Shown here piece after piece: positions 1 through 10,000 of a DNA stretch of 64,000 bases; position 1 is the first letter of the stretch; each line of letters begins with the position of its first letter. A program made the position numbers and the translations under genes. The DNA comes from Leptolyngbya sp. NIES-3755 (GTDB lineage: Bacteria; Cyanobacteriota; Cyanobacteriia; Leptolyngbyales; Leptolyngbyaceae), in the NCBI GenBank assembly GCA_001548435.1, contig AP017308.1:3357030-3421029 (forward strand). The letters are read 5' to 3'. The notes beneath the pieces are model-generated. The model did not search any database. It saw nothing but the letters and a program-made list of their open reading frames with translations, and was not told where the DNA came from.

Positions 1-203
1 AGACTGGTCATCTGGTTGCCAAACGTCAACTCTCGCAGCCTTAGTAAATAAGCATCTCTTTGCCCAATACTGAGGGCTGCAAGCTCTGAAGTCGTTTGTT
101 CTGGACAAGCCATCGACAGCATTGTTATTGCTCGATCGAGAAAATGCTGTCGCTGTCCCAGTTCCCAAACTTGAATAATTTGCTGTGCGGAAAGCGATCG
201 CAT
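1..203 (-). CDS. Baseplate-type protein of a contractile injection system (partial, N-terminal part)
   Basis: The reading frame opens with ATG at 203 on the minus strand, one base after the stop of the tail-tube gene, and stays open to the window edge, giving about 67 residues. The visible protein starts MRSLSAQQIIQVWELGQ and contains the block IGQRDAYLLRLRELTFG. From memory this matches the N-terminus of small proteins found in phage-tail-like (eCIS) loci, where the pattern WELG...DRA...L...A.LS.GQRDA.LL.LRE.TFG is followed by a Cys-rich segment. It is probably a baseplate or tail-assembly protein co-translated with the tube protein. The C-terminus lies outside the window, so the family call is tentative. 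Confidence 0.6.
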   Translation of the reverse strand, partial: MRSLSAQQIIQVWELGQRQHFLDRAITMLSMACPEQTTSELAALSIGQRDAYLLRLRELTFGNQMTS

Positions 204-204
204 C

Positions 205-741
205 TTACGGTTTAATCTCCTCTTCTGAGGGTTCATTCACATCCGTATCGCGCTCCCATCCTTCGTTCTGAAGTTGAATGCTTTGAATTGCGATCGCATT
301 TCCATTCGCATCAAGTTCCGGCAATGCTTGATACTCCGAAACCCAACAGCGATAAACTTTATACGAGATTGCTTTCTGTCCCGCTTCATTAAACACATCA
401 ATAATGATGTCTTGTCGGAAGTTCTTCAATCCCATTTCTTTTGTCCGACTATCCGGGGCTGCCTGAGCATTCCGATAGTTCCAAACCCGATTCGCCCAAT
501 CCTCAAACATCGTATCGTGAGTCACGCCGCGTTCTAACGTAATCGGATCATACTTACTCTGTCCCGGTGAATGTCGCTGTGTACTGGCATCTCCCCCCTC
601 ACGATGACTGATCACCTCTGTCGATCGCTTCAATCCACCGACCTTACTCACCCCTGCAACATACTGCCCATTCACTTTCACCCGAAACTTAAAATTCTTA
701 TACGGATCAAACCGTTCCGTATTGACTGAGAACTGTGCCAT
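205..741 (-). CDS. Contractile injection system tail-tube protein (T4 gp19-like)
   Basis: About 178 residues. The protein is a tube subunit: hexameric rings stack to form the inner tube that the sheath drives through a target envelope. It shows the usual pattern for the family, with an N-terminal strand FDPYKNFKFRVKVNG, then GVSKVGGLKRSTEVISHREGG, then LERGVTHDTMFEDWANRVW, and a C-terminal half with YRCWVSEYQALPELDANGN and the ending IQLQNEGWERD. I chose ATG at 741 because a clear GGAGGA ribosome site lies six bases upstream; the open frame runs four codons further, but that would put the ribosome site inside the coding region. The sheath gene lies upstream on the same strand, separated by a 320-base gap holding a MITE-like element. 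The partial baseplate-type gene follows after one base. Confidence 0.9.
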   Translation of the reverse strand: MAQFSVNTERFDPYKNFKFRVKVNGQYVAGVSKVGGLKRSTEVISHREGGDASTQRHSPGQSKYDPITLERGVTHDTMFEDWANRVWNYRNAQAAPDSRTKEMGLKNFRQDIIIDVFNEAGQKAISYKVYRCWVSEYQALPELDANGNAIAIQSIQLQNEGWERDTDVNEPSEEEIKP

Positions 742-790
742 TGTTTCCTCCAATCATTCTGTTTAAGGCATCTCACCAATTGTCGATCGA

Positions 791-975
791 CCCATAGCAA
801 TCCGATTTGAGTTTTGAACTCTCCCAAACCCCCTAAATCCCTCTTTCTGTGGAACTTTGAGATAGAGAAATTTCTTCAATTCCAGAGCGCATCCACCTTT
901 CAAAGTCCCCCAGGATGGGGGATTTAGGGGGCACGATCAACCCTGCAATTGACGACTCATTCGGGATTGCTATAG
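791..975. mobile_element. MITE-like palindromic element between sheath and tube genes
   Basis: The outer ends are inverted repeats: CCATAGCAATCC (791-802) against GGATTGCTATAG (964-975). Inside lies a second pair, CCCCCTAAATCCC (829-841) and GGGGGATTTAGGGGG (917-931). The element is about 185 bases with no coding capacity, which fits a miniature inverted-repeat element. Similar CCCCCTAAATCCC arms are common in cyanobacterial intergenic repeats (from memory). Element type is inference; no transposase copy is in the window. Confidence 0.6.
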
Positions 976-1062
976 ATTGCAGTGCTTCAAAAGCAATCAA
1001 AAAATCACTGTGTTGCAGACATCTTGCCTGCCTCCGGATTCGATCACCTTCAAATCATCCCC

Positions 1063-2628
1063 TTAAGTCGCAATCTTTCCAGCAATTTGCTGAAACTTCA
1101 GAATGACGAACTCCGCAGGCTTCAACGGTGCATAACCCACCACGATATTTACAATCCCCAGATCAATATCATTCTGTGTCGTAGTCTCTTTATCACACTT
1201 GACAAAGTAAGCTTCTGTAGGCGAACTTCCCTGAAACGCGCCTTGTCGAAACAGGTTGTTCATAAACGCCCCAATATTCAATCGAATCTGTGACCACAGC
1301 GGCTCATCATTCGGCTCAAACACAACCCATTTTGTACCCCGATACAAGCTTTCTTCCAGAAACAACGCCAACCGCCGCACCGGAACATACTTCCACTCCG
1401 AAGCCAGTGCATCTGCGCCCTTCAATGTTCTCGCACCCCAAGCCACATTCCCATACACCGGAAATGTTCTCAAACAATTCACTCCTAACGGATTCAAAAT
1501 GCCATTCTCTTTATCGGTCATGTTATACGACAACTGACTAACACCCGATAGCACTGCATCAATCCCCGCTGGAGCTTTCCACACGCCTCGCTGAACATCC
1601 GTCCGCGCATAGATCCCCGCCATAATCCCAGAGGGCGGAAACTCTTCTAGTCGAAACTCACGCGCTGGATCAGGGAGCTTCACTCGCGGATAGTAAACCA
1701 CTGCATTCGGACTTCGCAAACCCAAACTATCCACACCACCTTGAGCATCTGAAGGCTTGTTCCAACTGGTAGGCGGATCAACTAATAACATCGATCGACG
1801 TTCTTCACAGTAAGCCATTGCGATTTTCAGCAGCGCCAACCCTCCAGGAGAGTCCTCGTTTGCCACTGCTTCATCCAGCGATCGAGGAGCAATACACAGC
1901 AAATTAAACAAATCTGCTTTTTCTAACGCGAACAATCCGGTCTGCTCGTCTGCACTTCCCAAATATTCTCCATAAGTTGGCGTTTCTCCATCGACTCCAT
2001 TCGCAAAACTAGCCTTATCCTCAGTCATTGTCGGCATTGCTGTAGGCGGTGTTGATACATTCGCTAACGCAGACTGTTGATCCACCACTTTCTTGACGTA
2101 CCGAGAAGAATCTGCTTTCCACGACACGTTCCGAAACACTTCTAGTTCAACATAAGTCGGCGGTGCATTACTATCCAAAGCGCGTTGCAGCGGAGTTGGC
2201 GCTACTCTTCGACTAATGATGAGATTAAATAAAGACCCATCTTCTCTCGCAATCGTTGGATCAACCGCACTGACAGAAGCTGCTAAACCGCTACTCCAAG
2301 CGCCTTGACTTTTTGCCGTCAGACCAATATTGGCTATGGTTGCTGTTCCTGCGAGTGCACCTTCACCAACGACCCGAATAATCAGTGCATCACTTCCACC
2401 GTTGAGGAAATATTGCTGCACCATGTACGACATTGGGCTTTTAATCCACAGCCCCCCAAATTGCCGTTCAAACTCGGCATAGCTCTGGATTCGCACCGGA
2501 GTGTTAACGGCTCCTCGAAGCGCTTGACCAATAAATGCTGTAATCGCGGTCGCAACCCCAGTTATGGTTCGGACACCGCTTGGAATTTCCTCAATATAAA
2601 CACCGGGATAAGTCGGAGTGACGGGCAT
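1063..2628 (-). CDS. Contractile injection system tail sheath protein
   Basis: The 521-residue protein is the contractile sheath subunit. The N-terminus MPVTPTYPGVYIEEIPSG is the hallmark of phage and eCIS sheaths, followed by the linker region TITGVATAITAFIGQA. The C-terminal quarter carries the conserved sheath domain: NCLRTFPVYGNVAWGARTL, then YVPVRRLALFLEESLYRGTKWVVFEPND, LWSQIRLNIGAFMNNLFRQGAFQG, and the end VGYAPLKPAEFVILKFQQIAG. The length suits cyanobacterial and Afp/PVC-like sheaths. GAGGA sits a few bases before the ATG at 2628. It is expected to be followed by the tube gene in one transcript. Cyanobacterial members include thylakoid-anchored systems, but the anchoring genes are outside the window, so the class of system cannot be decided here. 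Confidence 0.95.
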   Translation of the reverse strand: MPVTPTYPGVYIEEIPSGVRTITGVATAITAFIGQALRGAVNTPVRIQSYAEFERQFGGLWIKSPMSYMVQQYFLNGGSDALIIRVVGEGALAGTATIANIGLTAKSQGAWSSGLAASVSAVDPTIAREDGSLFNLIISRRVAPTPLQRALDSNAPPTYVELEVFRNVSWKADSSRYVKKVVDQQSALANVSTPPTAMPTMTEDKASFANGVDGETPTYGEYLGSADEQTGLFALEKADLFNLLCIAPRSLDEAVANEDSPGGLALLKIAMAYCEERRSMLLVDPPTSWNKPSDAQGGVDSLGLRSPNAVVYYPRVKLPDPAREFRLEEFPPSGIMAGIYARTDVQRGVWKAPAGIDAVLSGVSQLSYNMTDKENGILNPLGVNCLRTFPVYGNVAWGARTLKGADALASEWKYVPVRRLALFLEESLYRGTKWVVFEPNDEPLWSQIRLNIGAFMNNLFRQGAFQGSSPTEAYFVKCDKETTTQNDIDLGIVNIVVGYAPLKPAEFVILKFQQIAGKIAT

Positions 2629-3156
2629 ATTATTTCCTCATCTGGTAGCAATGCACAGAATCGAGCCGCAAACTCTCTATTCAATCGATTCAGAATCTTC
2701 TAAGAGAAACAATGTAGTGACGGGTACAAAGTCAAAAGAGTCCGCAGCAGTTGGAGCGTTAAAACAAAGACTACAAAGTAATATCGATCGCGAACGAAGT
2801 CATCTTAATAAGACACTTCAAAAATCCTTCACTTCCATTCACCCGTGATTGAATCTACAGTCTATCGGCGCAAAGTCCAATAAATAAGACTAAAAGCCAG
2901 TTGCAGCAAACTTTTCAGTCTGTTGAAACAGACTTTGTTCCGATAGCCCCGAATTCATTCAAGGGGCGACTTATGCAATGAACGACTACCTTCAAAGCAA
3001 TGAACGATTACTTCTGAAGTATTCTCTAAGACACTACGCCAGATTGTAGATGGAAAACCGCAGCAACGGAAGGATGGTATCAAAATTGTAAGAAAACAAC
3101 ATCTAATTTTATTGGTCACTACGATTGATTTGGAACGAACAAGCACCTTCCGTATG
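2629..3156. other. Gene-free stretch upstream of the sheath gene
   Basis: About 530 bases without a supported gene. It must contain the minus-strand promoter for the sheath gene. A short hairpin AGTCTG-TTGAAA-CAGACT lies at 2917-2934. Two near-identical 15-base direct repeats, GCAATGAACGA(C/T)TAC, lie at 2975 and 2997. The plus strand around 3030-3120 has a frame-broken stretch resembling a transposase zinc ribbon (see findings). A 69-codon minus frame at 2955-3164 has no recognisable features and overlaps the antiporter stop; I do not call it. Confidence 0.5.
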
Positions 3157-4752
3157 CTAATCATCTACATTAAGTAACTGTTCATCAATTGCTTTTAACC
3201 TCGATCGCACAACTTCCTCAGACAAGATCCGTTTTCTCAACGCATCATTCAGTGCATTCTTCTCTGCCAACAACAGTCGTCGTCTAACTGCATCAAACCG
3301 CGAATCTCGAATCGCAATCTCGATCGCCTTTTCCGATCGACGATTATAAAAGTCTCTCAACGATCGTTCTGCTGCTGCGACTTTAATTTGATAGCTCGAT
3401 CGTAGTTCTTCATAGACCGATTTCGGCAGCACTCCACTTTTTAACAAAGTATCCAATTCATCCTGTGCTGCTTTTGCGGTCATTAACTGCGATTGCAATC
3501 CTTCAATCCATTGCTGTGTTTCTGAAGTATGAGATAACTTCAATCTCTGAACAGCTAACGGTAGTCCAACTGCTTGACCAACTAGCGATAAAAGAACGGC
3601 TCCAAATACGATCGCAATCAATGACTCTCTCCCTGGAATGTTCGCTGGCAAACTTAACACCAATGCCATTGATAGCGACCCTTTGATATTTCCAAGAAAC
3701 AAAACGTGCTGCCACTTCAATGGAATAGGTCGATCGAATACTTTTACTAAGGCTAACAATGGATAGACTGCTAACAATCTCCCAATCTGATACGCCAACA
3801 CTGCCAGCAATACTGCGGGCAAAGTTCGTCCCAAAGTATCTAACCGAAGCTCCAACCCAATCAGCAAGAAAATAAAGGTATTCACCCCAAATCCTGCATA
3901 TTCCCAGAAACTTAGAACGGTAATGCGGCTTGATGCAGAAATACTCTGCGATCGCTCCAAATTCCCAACCATCAATCCCGCAATCACAACTGCCACCACC
4001 CCCGAAACGCTCAAAAACTGGCAAAGCTGAAAAGCACTCAACGCGATCGCAACCGTCAACAAAATGCTACTAAGCGGGTCATCTTCAGACTGTCGATACA
4101 ATCCCACACCCAAATAGCCCAGCACCAATCCAACAACAACTCCCCCCGCAATCACAAACACCAATTCACGCAGACCATCAACTACCGTAATACTTCCAGT
4201 CGCATTAAATTTCAAAATCAAACTAAAGAGAACGAGCGCAATTCCATCATTAAATAAACTTTCGCCTTCCACGATCGTAATTAACCGCGACGGAACCGCC
4301 ACCTCTTTAAACACAGCAATCACCGACACCGTATCCGTAATCGCCAAAATTACCCCAGCCAACAGCGCTGGAACCCACGGCAATGCCAACCCGAACTTTA
4401 ACCCGATCGCGGTTACTCCCACCGCAATCAGCACTCCCGGACCCGCCAGCAGCAAAATCGGCATCAACGTACTCCGCAACCGTCGAATATCCGTATTAAT
4501 CGCCGCCTCAAACAACAAAATCGGCAGAAACAAATTAATAATCAGTGCTGAATCCAGTCCAATTTTCCGAGGCAAAAATTCCGCGATCGCAACTCCCGCC
4601 AAAACTAGCCCAGTAATATACGGAACCCGCAGCCGTCTCGACAACAATGCCACGATCGTTGCCACCAGCAGCAAAATGATCAGCACCGTGACCAACTGTG
4701 CAAACTGCCCCTGATCGCCAGTCGCGATCGCCAAAACTTGCTGTGTCATCAT
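3157..4752 (-). CDS. Cation:proton antiporter, CPA1 / NhaP type
   Basis: The 531-residue inner-membrane protein exchanges Na+ (or K+) for H+ and serves in pH and salt homeostasis. About twelve hydrophobic segments occupy residues 15-410. Family motifs are present: LFLPILLFEAAINTD in the early half, AITDTVSVIAVFKE with the ion-binding Thr-Asp pair, and EGESLFNDGIALVLFSL. A charged, probably cytoplasmic C-terminal tail of about 120 residues (from LSHTSETQQW) is predicted helical, as in cyanobacterial NhaS/NhaP proteins. The start is ATG-ATG at 4752; the second Met is equally possible. It is divergent from argD with a 160-base shared promoter region. Ion specificity cannot be read from sequence. 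Confidence 0.9.
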   Translation of the reverse strand: MMTQQVLAIATGDQGQFAQLVTVLIILLLVATIVALLSRRLRVPYITGLVLAGVAIAEFLPRKIGLDSALIINLFLPILLFEAAINTDIRRLRSTLMPILLLAGPGVLIAVGVTAIGLKFGLALPWVPALLAGVILAITDTVSVIAVFKEVAVPSRLITIVEGESLFNDGIALVLFSLILKFNATGSITVVDGLRELVFVIAGGVVVGLVLGYLGVGLYRQSEDDPLSSILLTVAIALSAFQLCQFLSVSGVVAVVIAGLMVGNLERSQSISASSRITVLSFWEYAGFGVNTFIFLLIGLELRLDTLGRTLPAVLLAVLAYQIGRLLAVYPLLALVKVFDRPIPLKWQHVLFLGNIKGSLSMALVLSLPANIPGRESLIAIVFGAVLLSLVGQAVGLPLAVQRLKLSHTSETQQWIEGLQSQLMTAKAAQDELDTLLKSGVLPKSVYEELRSSYQIKVAAAERSLRDFYNRRSEKAIEIAIRDSRFDAVRRRLLLAEKNALNDALRKRILSEEVVRSRLKAIDEQLLNVDD

Positions 4753-4911
4753 TTTGTGACTGTTTCACCCCGAATCGCCTCTAAAGACCATACTGGATCT
4801 AGGCGAAATTGCGTCGTTCAGCTTTGCTGTTCCAAAATCGACGCAATCTCCCGCTCTCGAAAAACTTCCATTAAGATGTTCTTTTCCCCGCTCATTTGAG
4901 GATTAAAAGCA

Positions 4912-6165
4912 GTGAGTCCAGAAACCCTTGTAAAATCCCCCACTCCCGCCCCTTTTTCCACCGCAGAATTTGACGAATATGTGATGACCACGTATGCCCG
5001 CTTCCCGTTAACTTTAGTTCGCGGCTCTGGCTCTCGCGTGTGGGACGCCCAAGGGCGAGAATATCTGGATTTCGTCGCCGGAATCGCCACCTGCACCCTC
5101 GGTCACGCCCACCCTGCGATGATTGCCGCTGTCACCGAGCAAGCCCAAACCCTCGTCCACGTTTCCAACCTCTACTACAACGAACCCCAAGGCGAACTCG
5201 CAAAATGGCTCGTCGAGCATTCTTGTGCCGATCGCGCTTTCTTCTGTAACTCCGGAGCCGAAGCCAACGAAGCCGCCATCAAACTCGCCCGCAAATACGC
5301 CCACACCGTCCGCAACATCTCCAACCCCGTAATTATCACGGCAAATGCCAGCTTCCACGGACGAACCCTCGCAACCATCACCGCCACCGGACAGCCCAAA
5401 TACCAGCAAAACTTCAATCCTCTCGTCCCTGGCTTCCACTACGTCCCTTACAACGACATCGAAGCCTTGAAGAGTGCGATCGACACCCTCGACCAATCCG
5501 AACCTCAAGTCGCCGCCATCATGCTCGAAGGCTTACAAGGCGAAGGCGGTGTCCGTCCCGGTGATCTCGCTTACTTCCAAGCCGTCCGTCAACTCTGCGA
5601 CGAAAAAGGCATTCTCCTAATCATGGACGAAGTACAAGTCGGCATGGGACGCAGTGGCAAACTCTGGGGTTATGAAAATCTTGGCATCGAACCTGATATC
5701 TTTACCTCTGCAAAAGGTTTAGGTGGTGGTGTCCCGATCGGGGCGATGCTCTGCAAATCCCACTGCAACGTATTCGCCCCTGGAGATCACGCCAGCACCT
5801 TTGGCGGAAATCCATTCGCCTGTGCGGTCGCACTCGCAGTCTGCCACACGATCGAGCATGAAAATCTCCTCGCTCACGTCCAAACTCGTGGTGAACAACT
5901 CCGCTCCGGTCTCACCCAAATCGCCCACAAATTCCCCACGCTCATCTCAGAAGTTCGTGGTTGGGGACTGATCAACGGTCTAGAACTCAGTGCAGACAGC
6001 AACTTCACTGCCGCCGATATCGTCAAAGTCGCGATTCAAGAAGGCGTTCTACTCGTTCCAGCAGGTCCCAAAGTCGTCCGCTTTGTGCCGCCATTAATCG
6101 TCACCGCTGAAGAAATCGATCGTGCCCTTGCCGCTATTGATCGTGCTCTCACCGTTCTGAGCTAA
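4912..6165 (+). CDS. argD: Acetylornithine aminotransferase
   Basis: The 417-residue PLP enzyme converts N-acetylglutamate semialdehyde to N2-acetylornithine in arginine synthesis, in the cytosol. Class III aminotransferase motifs are clear: the PLP-binding stretch CNSGAEANEAAIKLARK, NASFHGRTLA, ILLIMDEVQVGMGRSGKLW, and the Schiff-base lysine in TSAKGLGGGVPIGAM (Lys268). STFGGNPFACAVA follows, as expected. The start is GTG at 4912 with GAGG about ten bases upstream; the next in-frame Met falls after the conserved N-terminal region begins. It is followed by rpmB after 81 bases with its own promoter, so the two need not be co-transcribed. Confidence 0.95.
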   Translation: MSPETLVKSPTPAPFSTAEFDEYVMTTYARFPLTLVRGSGSRVWDAQGREYLDFVAGIATCTLGHAHPAMIAAVTEQAQTLVHVSNLYYNEPQGELAKWLVEHSCADRAFFCNSGAEANEAAIKLARKYAHTVRNISNPVIITANASFHGRTLATITATGQPKYQQNFNPLVPGFHYVPYNDIEALKSAIDTLDQSEPQVAAIMLEGLQGEGGVRPGDLAYFQAVRQLCDEKGILLIMDEVQVGMGRSGKLWGYENLGIEPDIFTSAKGLGGGVPIGAMLCKSHCNVFAPGDHASTFGGNPFACAVALAVCHTIEHENLLAHVQTRGEQLRSGLTQIAHKFPTLISEVRGWGLINGLELSADSNFTAADIVKVAIQEGVLLVPAGPKVVRFVPPLIVTAEEIDRALAAIDRALTVLS

Positions 6166-6173
6166 CCAATTTT

Positions 6174-6201
6174 TTGCCAAAAGTCCTCGATTGCATATAA
6201 T
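6174..6201 (+). promoter_or_regulatory. Sigma-70 type promoter of rpmB
   Basis: TTGCCA (6174-6179) and a perfect TATAAT (6196-6201) are separated by 16 bases, in the gap between argD and rpmB. Transcription would begin near 6208-6210, leaving a leader of about 37 bases before the ATG. Confidence 0.75.
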
Positions 6202-6246
6202 AGAGGACTGTGACGAATCCTACTCTAAAGAATCGGAGATCAACTC

Positions 6247-6483
6247 ATGGCACGTCGATGTCAACTCACTGGCAAAAAAGCCAATAACGCGATGGCAGTG
6301 TCCCACTCGCACCGCCGCACCAAGAAACTCCAGGAAGTCAACCTCCAAGTCAAGCGCATTTGGTGGGAAGGCGGCAAACGCTTTGTCAAACTGCGTCTCT
6401 CCACCAAAGCAATCAAAACTTTAGAGCACAAGAGCCTCGAAGCTTTTGCAAAAGAAGCAGGCATCGATCTCAGCCGCCTCTAA
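6247..6483 (+). CDS. rpmB: Large ribosomal subunit protein bL28
   Basis: The 78-residue basic protein of the 50S subunit begins [21 protein letters not shown], the standard cyanobacterial L28 N-terminus. It continues with [28 protein letters not shown]. Length and motifs match the family over the whole protein. A GGAG ribosome site lies about ten bases upstream of the ATG. It appears to be a single-gene transcript: a strong promoter in front and an intrinsic terminator about 95 bases behind. Confidence 0.97.
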   Translation: MARRCQLTGKKANNAMAVSHSHRRTKKLQEVNLQVKRIWWEGGKRFVKLRLSTKAIKTLEHKSLEAFAKEAGIDLSRL

Positions 6484-6577
6484 CTTCCGTTCACAATCTA
6501 TATAGACAGCGTTTTCACACTGCAAGAATTGATTCTCCGATCGCTTAGGTGTTTCGGCAGTGCTGTCTACACTTTAT

Positions 6578-6621
6578 AAAACTGGGGTAAGCCATCTAAC
6601 AGCTTCACCCCAGTTTTGCTT
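6578..6621 (+). terminator. Rho-independent terminator after rpmB
   Basis: AAAACTGGGGT (6578-6588) pairs with ACCCCAGTTTT (6607-6617). The stem is extended by AAGC/GCTT with one bulged C and has a nine-base loop. The T run of the right arm gives the U tract. Confidence 0.85.
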
Positions 6622-7070
6622 ATCTAAACAAAAAATTCTATCTCTGATCGTGTTCTCATCCAAGATGGGTAATATACCTGCATTACGCCTTCTCCAGTTT
6701 TTGTCGGTTCCAAACCCTCAAATTCTTGACGAAGCCGTAACTCTCCCAGAAACTCCTGAGATTCGATCGCGTCTTCCGTATCCTACCGAGTCCTTCTCTG
6801 ACTCTTCCCGATTACAAGCGCGTGTCTTCTCGGATGACTCTGCCTTCAATCGTGAAGACAGTAGAAGGAGCACCCCAGCAAAGATAGAGTTTTGATAAAC
6901 TTCAAGCGTTCTATCTTGACCATTCCACGGGCACAGATCGGACGATATCTAGGAATAGGTTTCGTCGATTTATCATTAGTTGCCCCTGCGAATGCTCCTT
7001 TGCGATCGTGAATCCCCTTCCGATCGAATTTCGCACGATCGTCACTTTTGTTTCTGCCAACTCAGCAGCT
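6622..7070. other. Leader region of the hps operon
   Basis: About 450 bases between the rpmB terminator and the start chosen for hpsA. A 111-codon plus frame across 6560-6895 starts inside the terminator stem and looks like chance. No clear -35/-10 pair stands out. It most likely contains the promoter and a long 5' leader for hpsA. Confidence 0.4.
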
Positions 7071-10000
7071 ATGTCAAATCGCAAACTCTCCATCCAGGGC
7101 TTCTTCCAAAAACTCGGAAGACTCTACCGCAAGATCACAAAATCCTTTGTTACCGGGGTTCTTCGCTACGCGCTGTTCCACCAACGTCGCGGCAAACTCT
7201 CAACCGCAGGCTTCATCTTGCCGACCACGGTTCTGCTGATTTTGGTCGTAGCGCTGACCGTCGGCGCACTCACCTTCCGGGCGCACAATCGCAACATGCA
7301 AGTCATCGGCGAAGCGCAACAGCGGGTGATCTACAACGCTGCAACCCCCGCCATCGATCGCGCTCGCTCCAAACTAGAGTTCCTGTTCGACTCTGAGAAA
7401 GACACACGCTTGCCGAGCGGTGTTCCATCACAAGACATCCTAGAAGCGATGTTGCTCAACAACGGCACAATGCCCCGGAGTAATAGCACTTTCGCTCCTC
7501 TACTTGATCCTACGACAAACACGCTTACGAAATATCCTTATACGTTCCCCGACGAAGAACGCATCGACATCAACAAAGACGGTAAACCTGACAACGCCTG
7601 GTACTACCGCACAGACACCAATGGTAACGGCAGAATCGATGGTGGGGATTCCACTGTCGTCTACTCGGTCGTGCTGAATACTCCACGTCCAACCCTTGCG
7701 AATCGCAGCAATAACACTCCAGCACAATCGATCGCCACCCAACTGATTGAGCTAGGTGAAGACTTTAAAGCGAACAATAACTTGATCAGACAAGCCCCCC
7801 TCAGTGTAGATGGTGCGTTGGGTTGTGCAACAAACATCGCTGGAGGCAATGCAGGTCCTGAAGGCTGGTTTGAAGACAAAAATTCATCTGCTATCTTGCG
7901 AAAAAACTTCCAGGTGGATGCGCTGGTCATTCCTGGTAATCCCAATGGCACAAAAGCCACACTGGAATTTACTCAAGACCGTCAACTCAATCGCGGCAAC
8001 AAATGGGGAGCATGGTTCCGCCACGATCTCGAAATTTATCCAGGACCTGCATTCAACTGGAATGGAGCCATGCACACCGAAGGCAGCTTAATCATCGGTG
8101 GCACAAGCGTTAGAGCTTACTTGATTAGTTCTACCAGTTCATGCTTGTATCCTCCGCCTTCTAATTCTGAAATTACCGTAACCAATGTGGAGGGCGCGAC
8201 TGCAACGACGAATTTGCGCGGTCTGGTGGCAGCAGGAAATGTGAAAAACGGAAATGCAAGCGCAGGGCAGCATAGCGCCGTCATCGATCTTCATGGCAGC
8301 ACCCCTGGGACTGTTAGCTTGACTCCGAACAATGACTCAAGCGCCGCTACCAATCCATTTGCAATCACGATCGATCCTGAAACTGTTCTTTTAGAAAACG
8401 GTTACACGACTGTCTCCCGAATCGGAACTGCGACAAATCCAGATCGAAACAACCGAGGTGTCAATCTGGATAATACAAATCGCGACCTTCGAGCTTTTGG
8501 TGAAAATCAGGGTCGTCCAAAACGAATCGATACCCGAGCTGCGGATGCGCCTTACGTAGATGATTTGTACCGTGCAGATGATTTGTGGGGACCTAAACCC
8601 AAGTATAAGAACGATGCTGTTCCTTCTGAAGACTTTGGTGAATCGATTCCAGCAGGCAATCGTGACCTTCTCAACAATGATGTCCCCCCCGAAGATACAG
8701 AAGCTACGGGTGTAGGCTTAGACGGCTACTGGGAGCGACGGGCACGAGTCCGAGGATTAAGACTGCTCGTGGGTCAACGTCTGGAACTCGGCAACCTCTT
8801 CACCTGGTATGCTCCAGATGTTAAGCCTAGCGCTGGTAACGGTGCAGATTATGTTGGTACGTCCTCAGCGACAACCGATCAAGATAGCTATGAGTACGAG
8901 GGCGATCCGCTCTATCCGCCAACTGTTAAACCCTATCCGACCTCTTCTGCTTCAGATCGTCTCTCTCATGTTGATCTCCAGCGTCGGACTTTGAGAGATA
9001 ACCTTTCTGCGGTTCAGAGCACAGCGATCTATCATGCGTCAGCGGATGACCAAAAAGATTATCCGATCGCGTGTCTTGCGACGACTTCGCATCCTGGTAC
9101 ACTTTGGACACTGCGACAGGCTATCACTTTCCGCCCATTTGCTTTCTCAGGAACAAATAATGCTGGAGCAATCGAGTCTACGGATTTATTAACTAATTTC
9201 TTCACGGGTACAGGGACGAATGGCTGGGAGTTTGCGCCTCCAGCGGGCACTTATACAGCCTTCGAGGAACAGATTAATGACTCCAATAGCTCTTTACGCA
9301 AGGCGCTGAGAAATCTTGCTAACTTTGCAGGTGATTACCAGGAAATTGATGGGACGATCAAGAGTGGAGCATTTCCCCCTACACCAAATGATACGGTCAT
9401 TCATCCGTATCCAGCCCTTGCAATGTGGGGAAACTACTCTAACCTGAAACGTGCGCTGAGCAACTTTGATCCTCCACTTAGCAAACGATTTAGCGATCTT
9501 AGCGTTGCAGACAAAACCTATATTCAGACCGCAGCGTGTACCCTCGGACTGTTGGCTTACAACGTCGATCGCATTCAAAAATTCGATCCCAGTGCAGTCA
9601 GCGGAACCAATGCTCCAAATGATAAAGACCTGAGGGTGGGTACTGGAGCAAATACAAGACGGTTAATGGCAAAACTGGGTCGCGACTTGTGGACGTTAAT
9701 GGATGGGGACAATACTCCAGTTCCGATTTCTGGAAGAAGAGTGAACCCAGAAGTTCTACCGAAAGAGCAACTTAGGACTTACAACTACAGTGCTGCTACA
9801 GCAATCCCTGATTTATCGCAGTACCGTCCACAAGATTATGAAAGAGTTCCTCCTGAAGCTTTCATTGCTGCATTGAGACAGTACTTGTTATCTACTGCTG
9901 GAGGCGGGCTGAAACCAGATGACTCCAACTTTATTGAGGAGATCCGATTGGCGGAGACAATCATGCTCCACCATCAAATCCGCCGCGATCGTACCTATGG

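Noticed and set aside
274-1293. Plus-strand open frames opposite the tube and sheath genes
   Set aside because: They are antisense to well-supported genes and have no family features.
5014-5508. 164-codon minus-strand frame opposite argD
   Set aside because: Gly/Val-rich composition typical of a shadow frame of a GC-rich gene; argD is certain.
6560-6895. 111-codon plus frame after rpmB
   Set aside because: It begins within the rpmB terminator hairpin and shows no conserved pattern.
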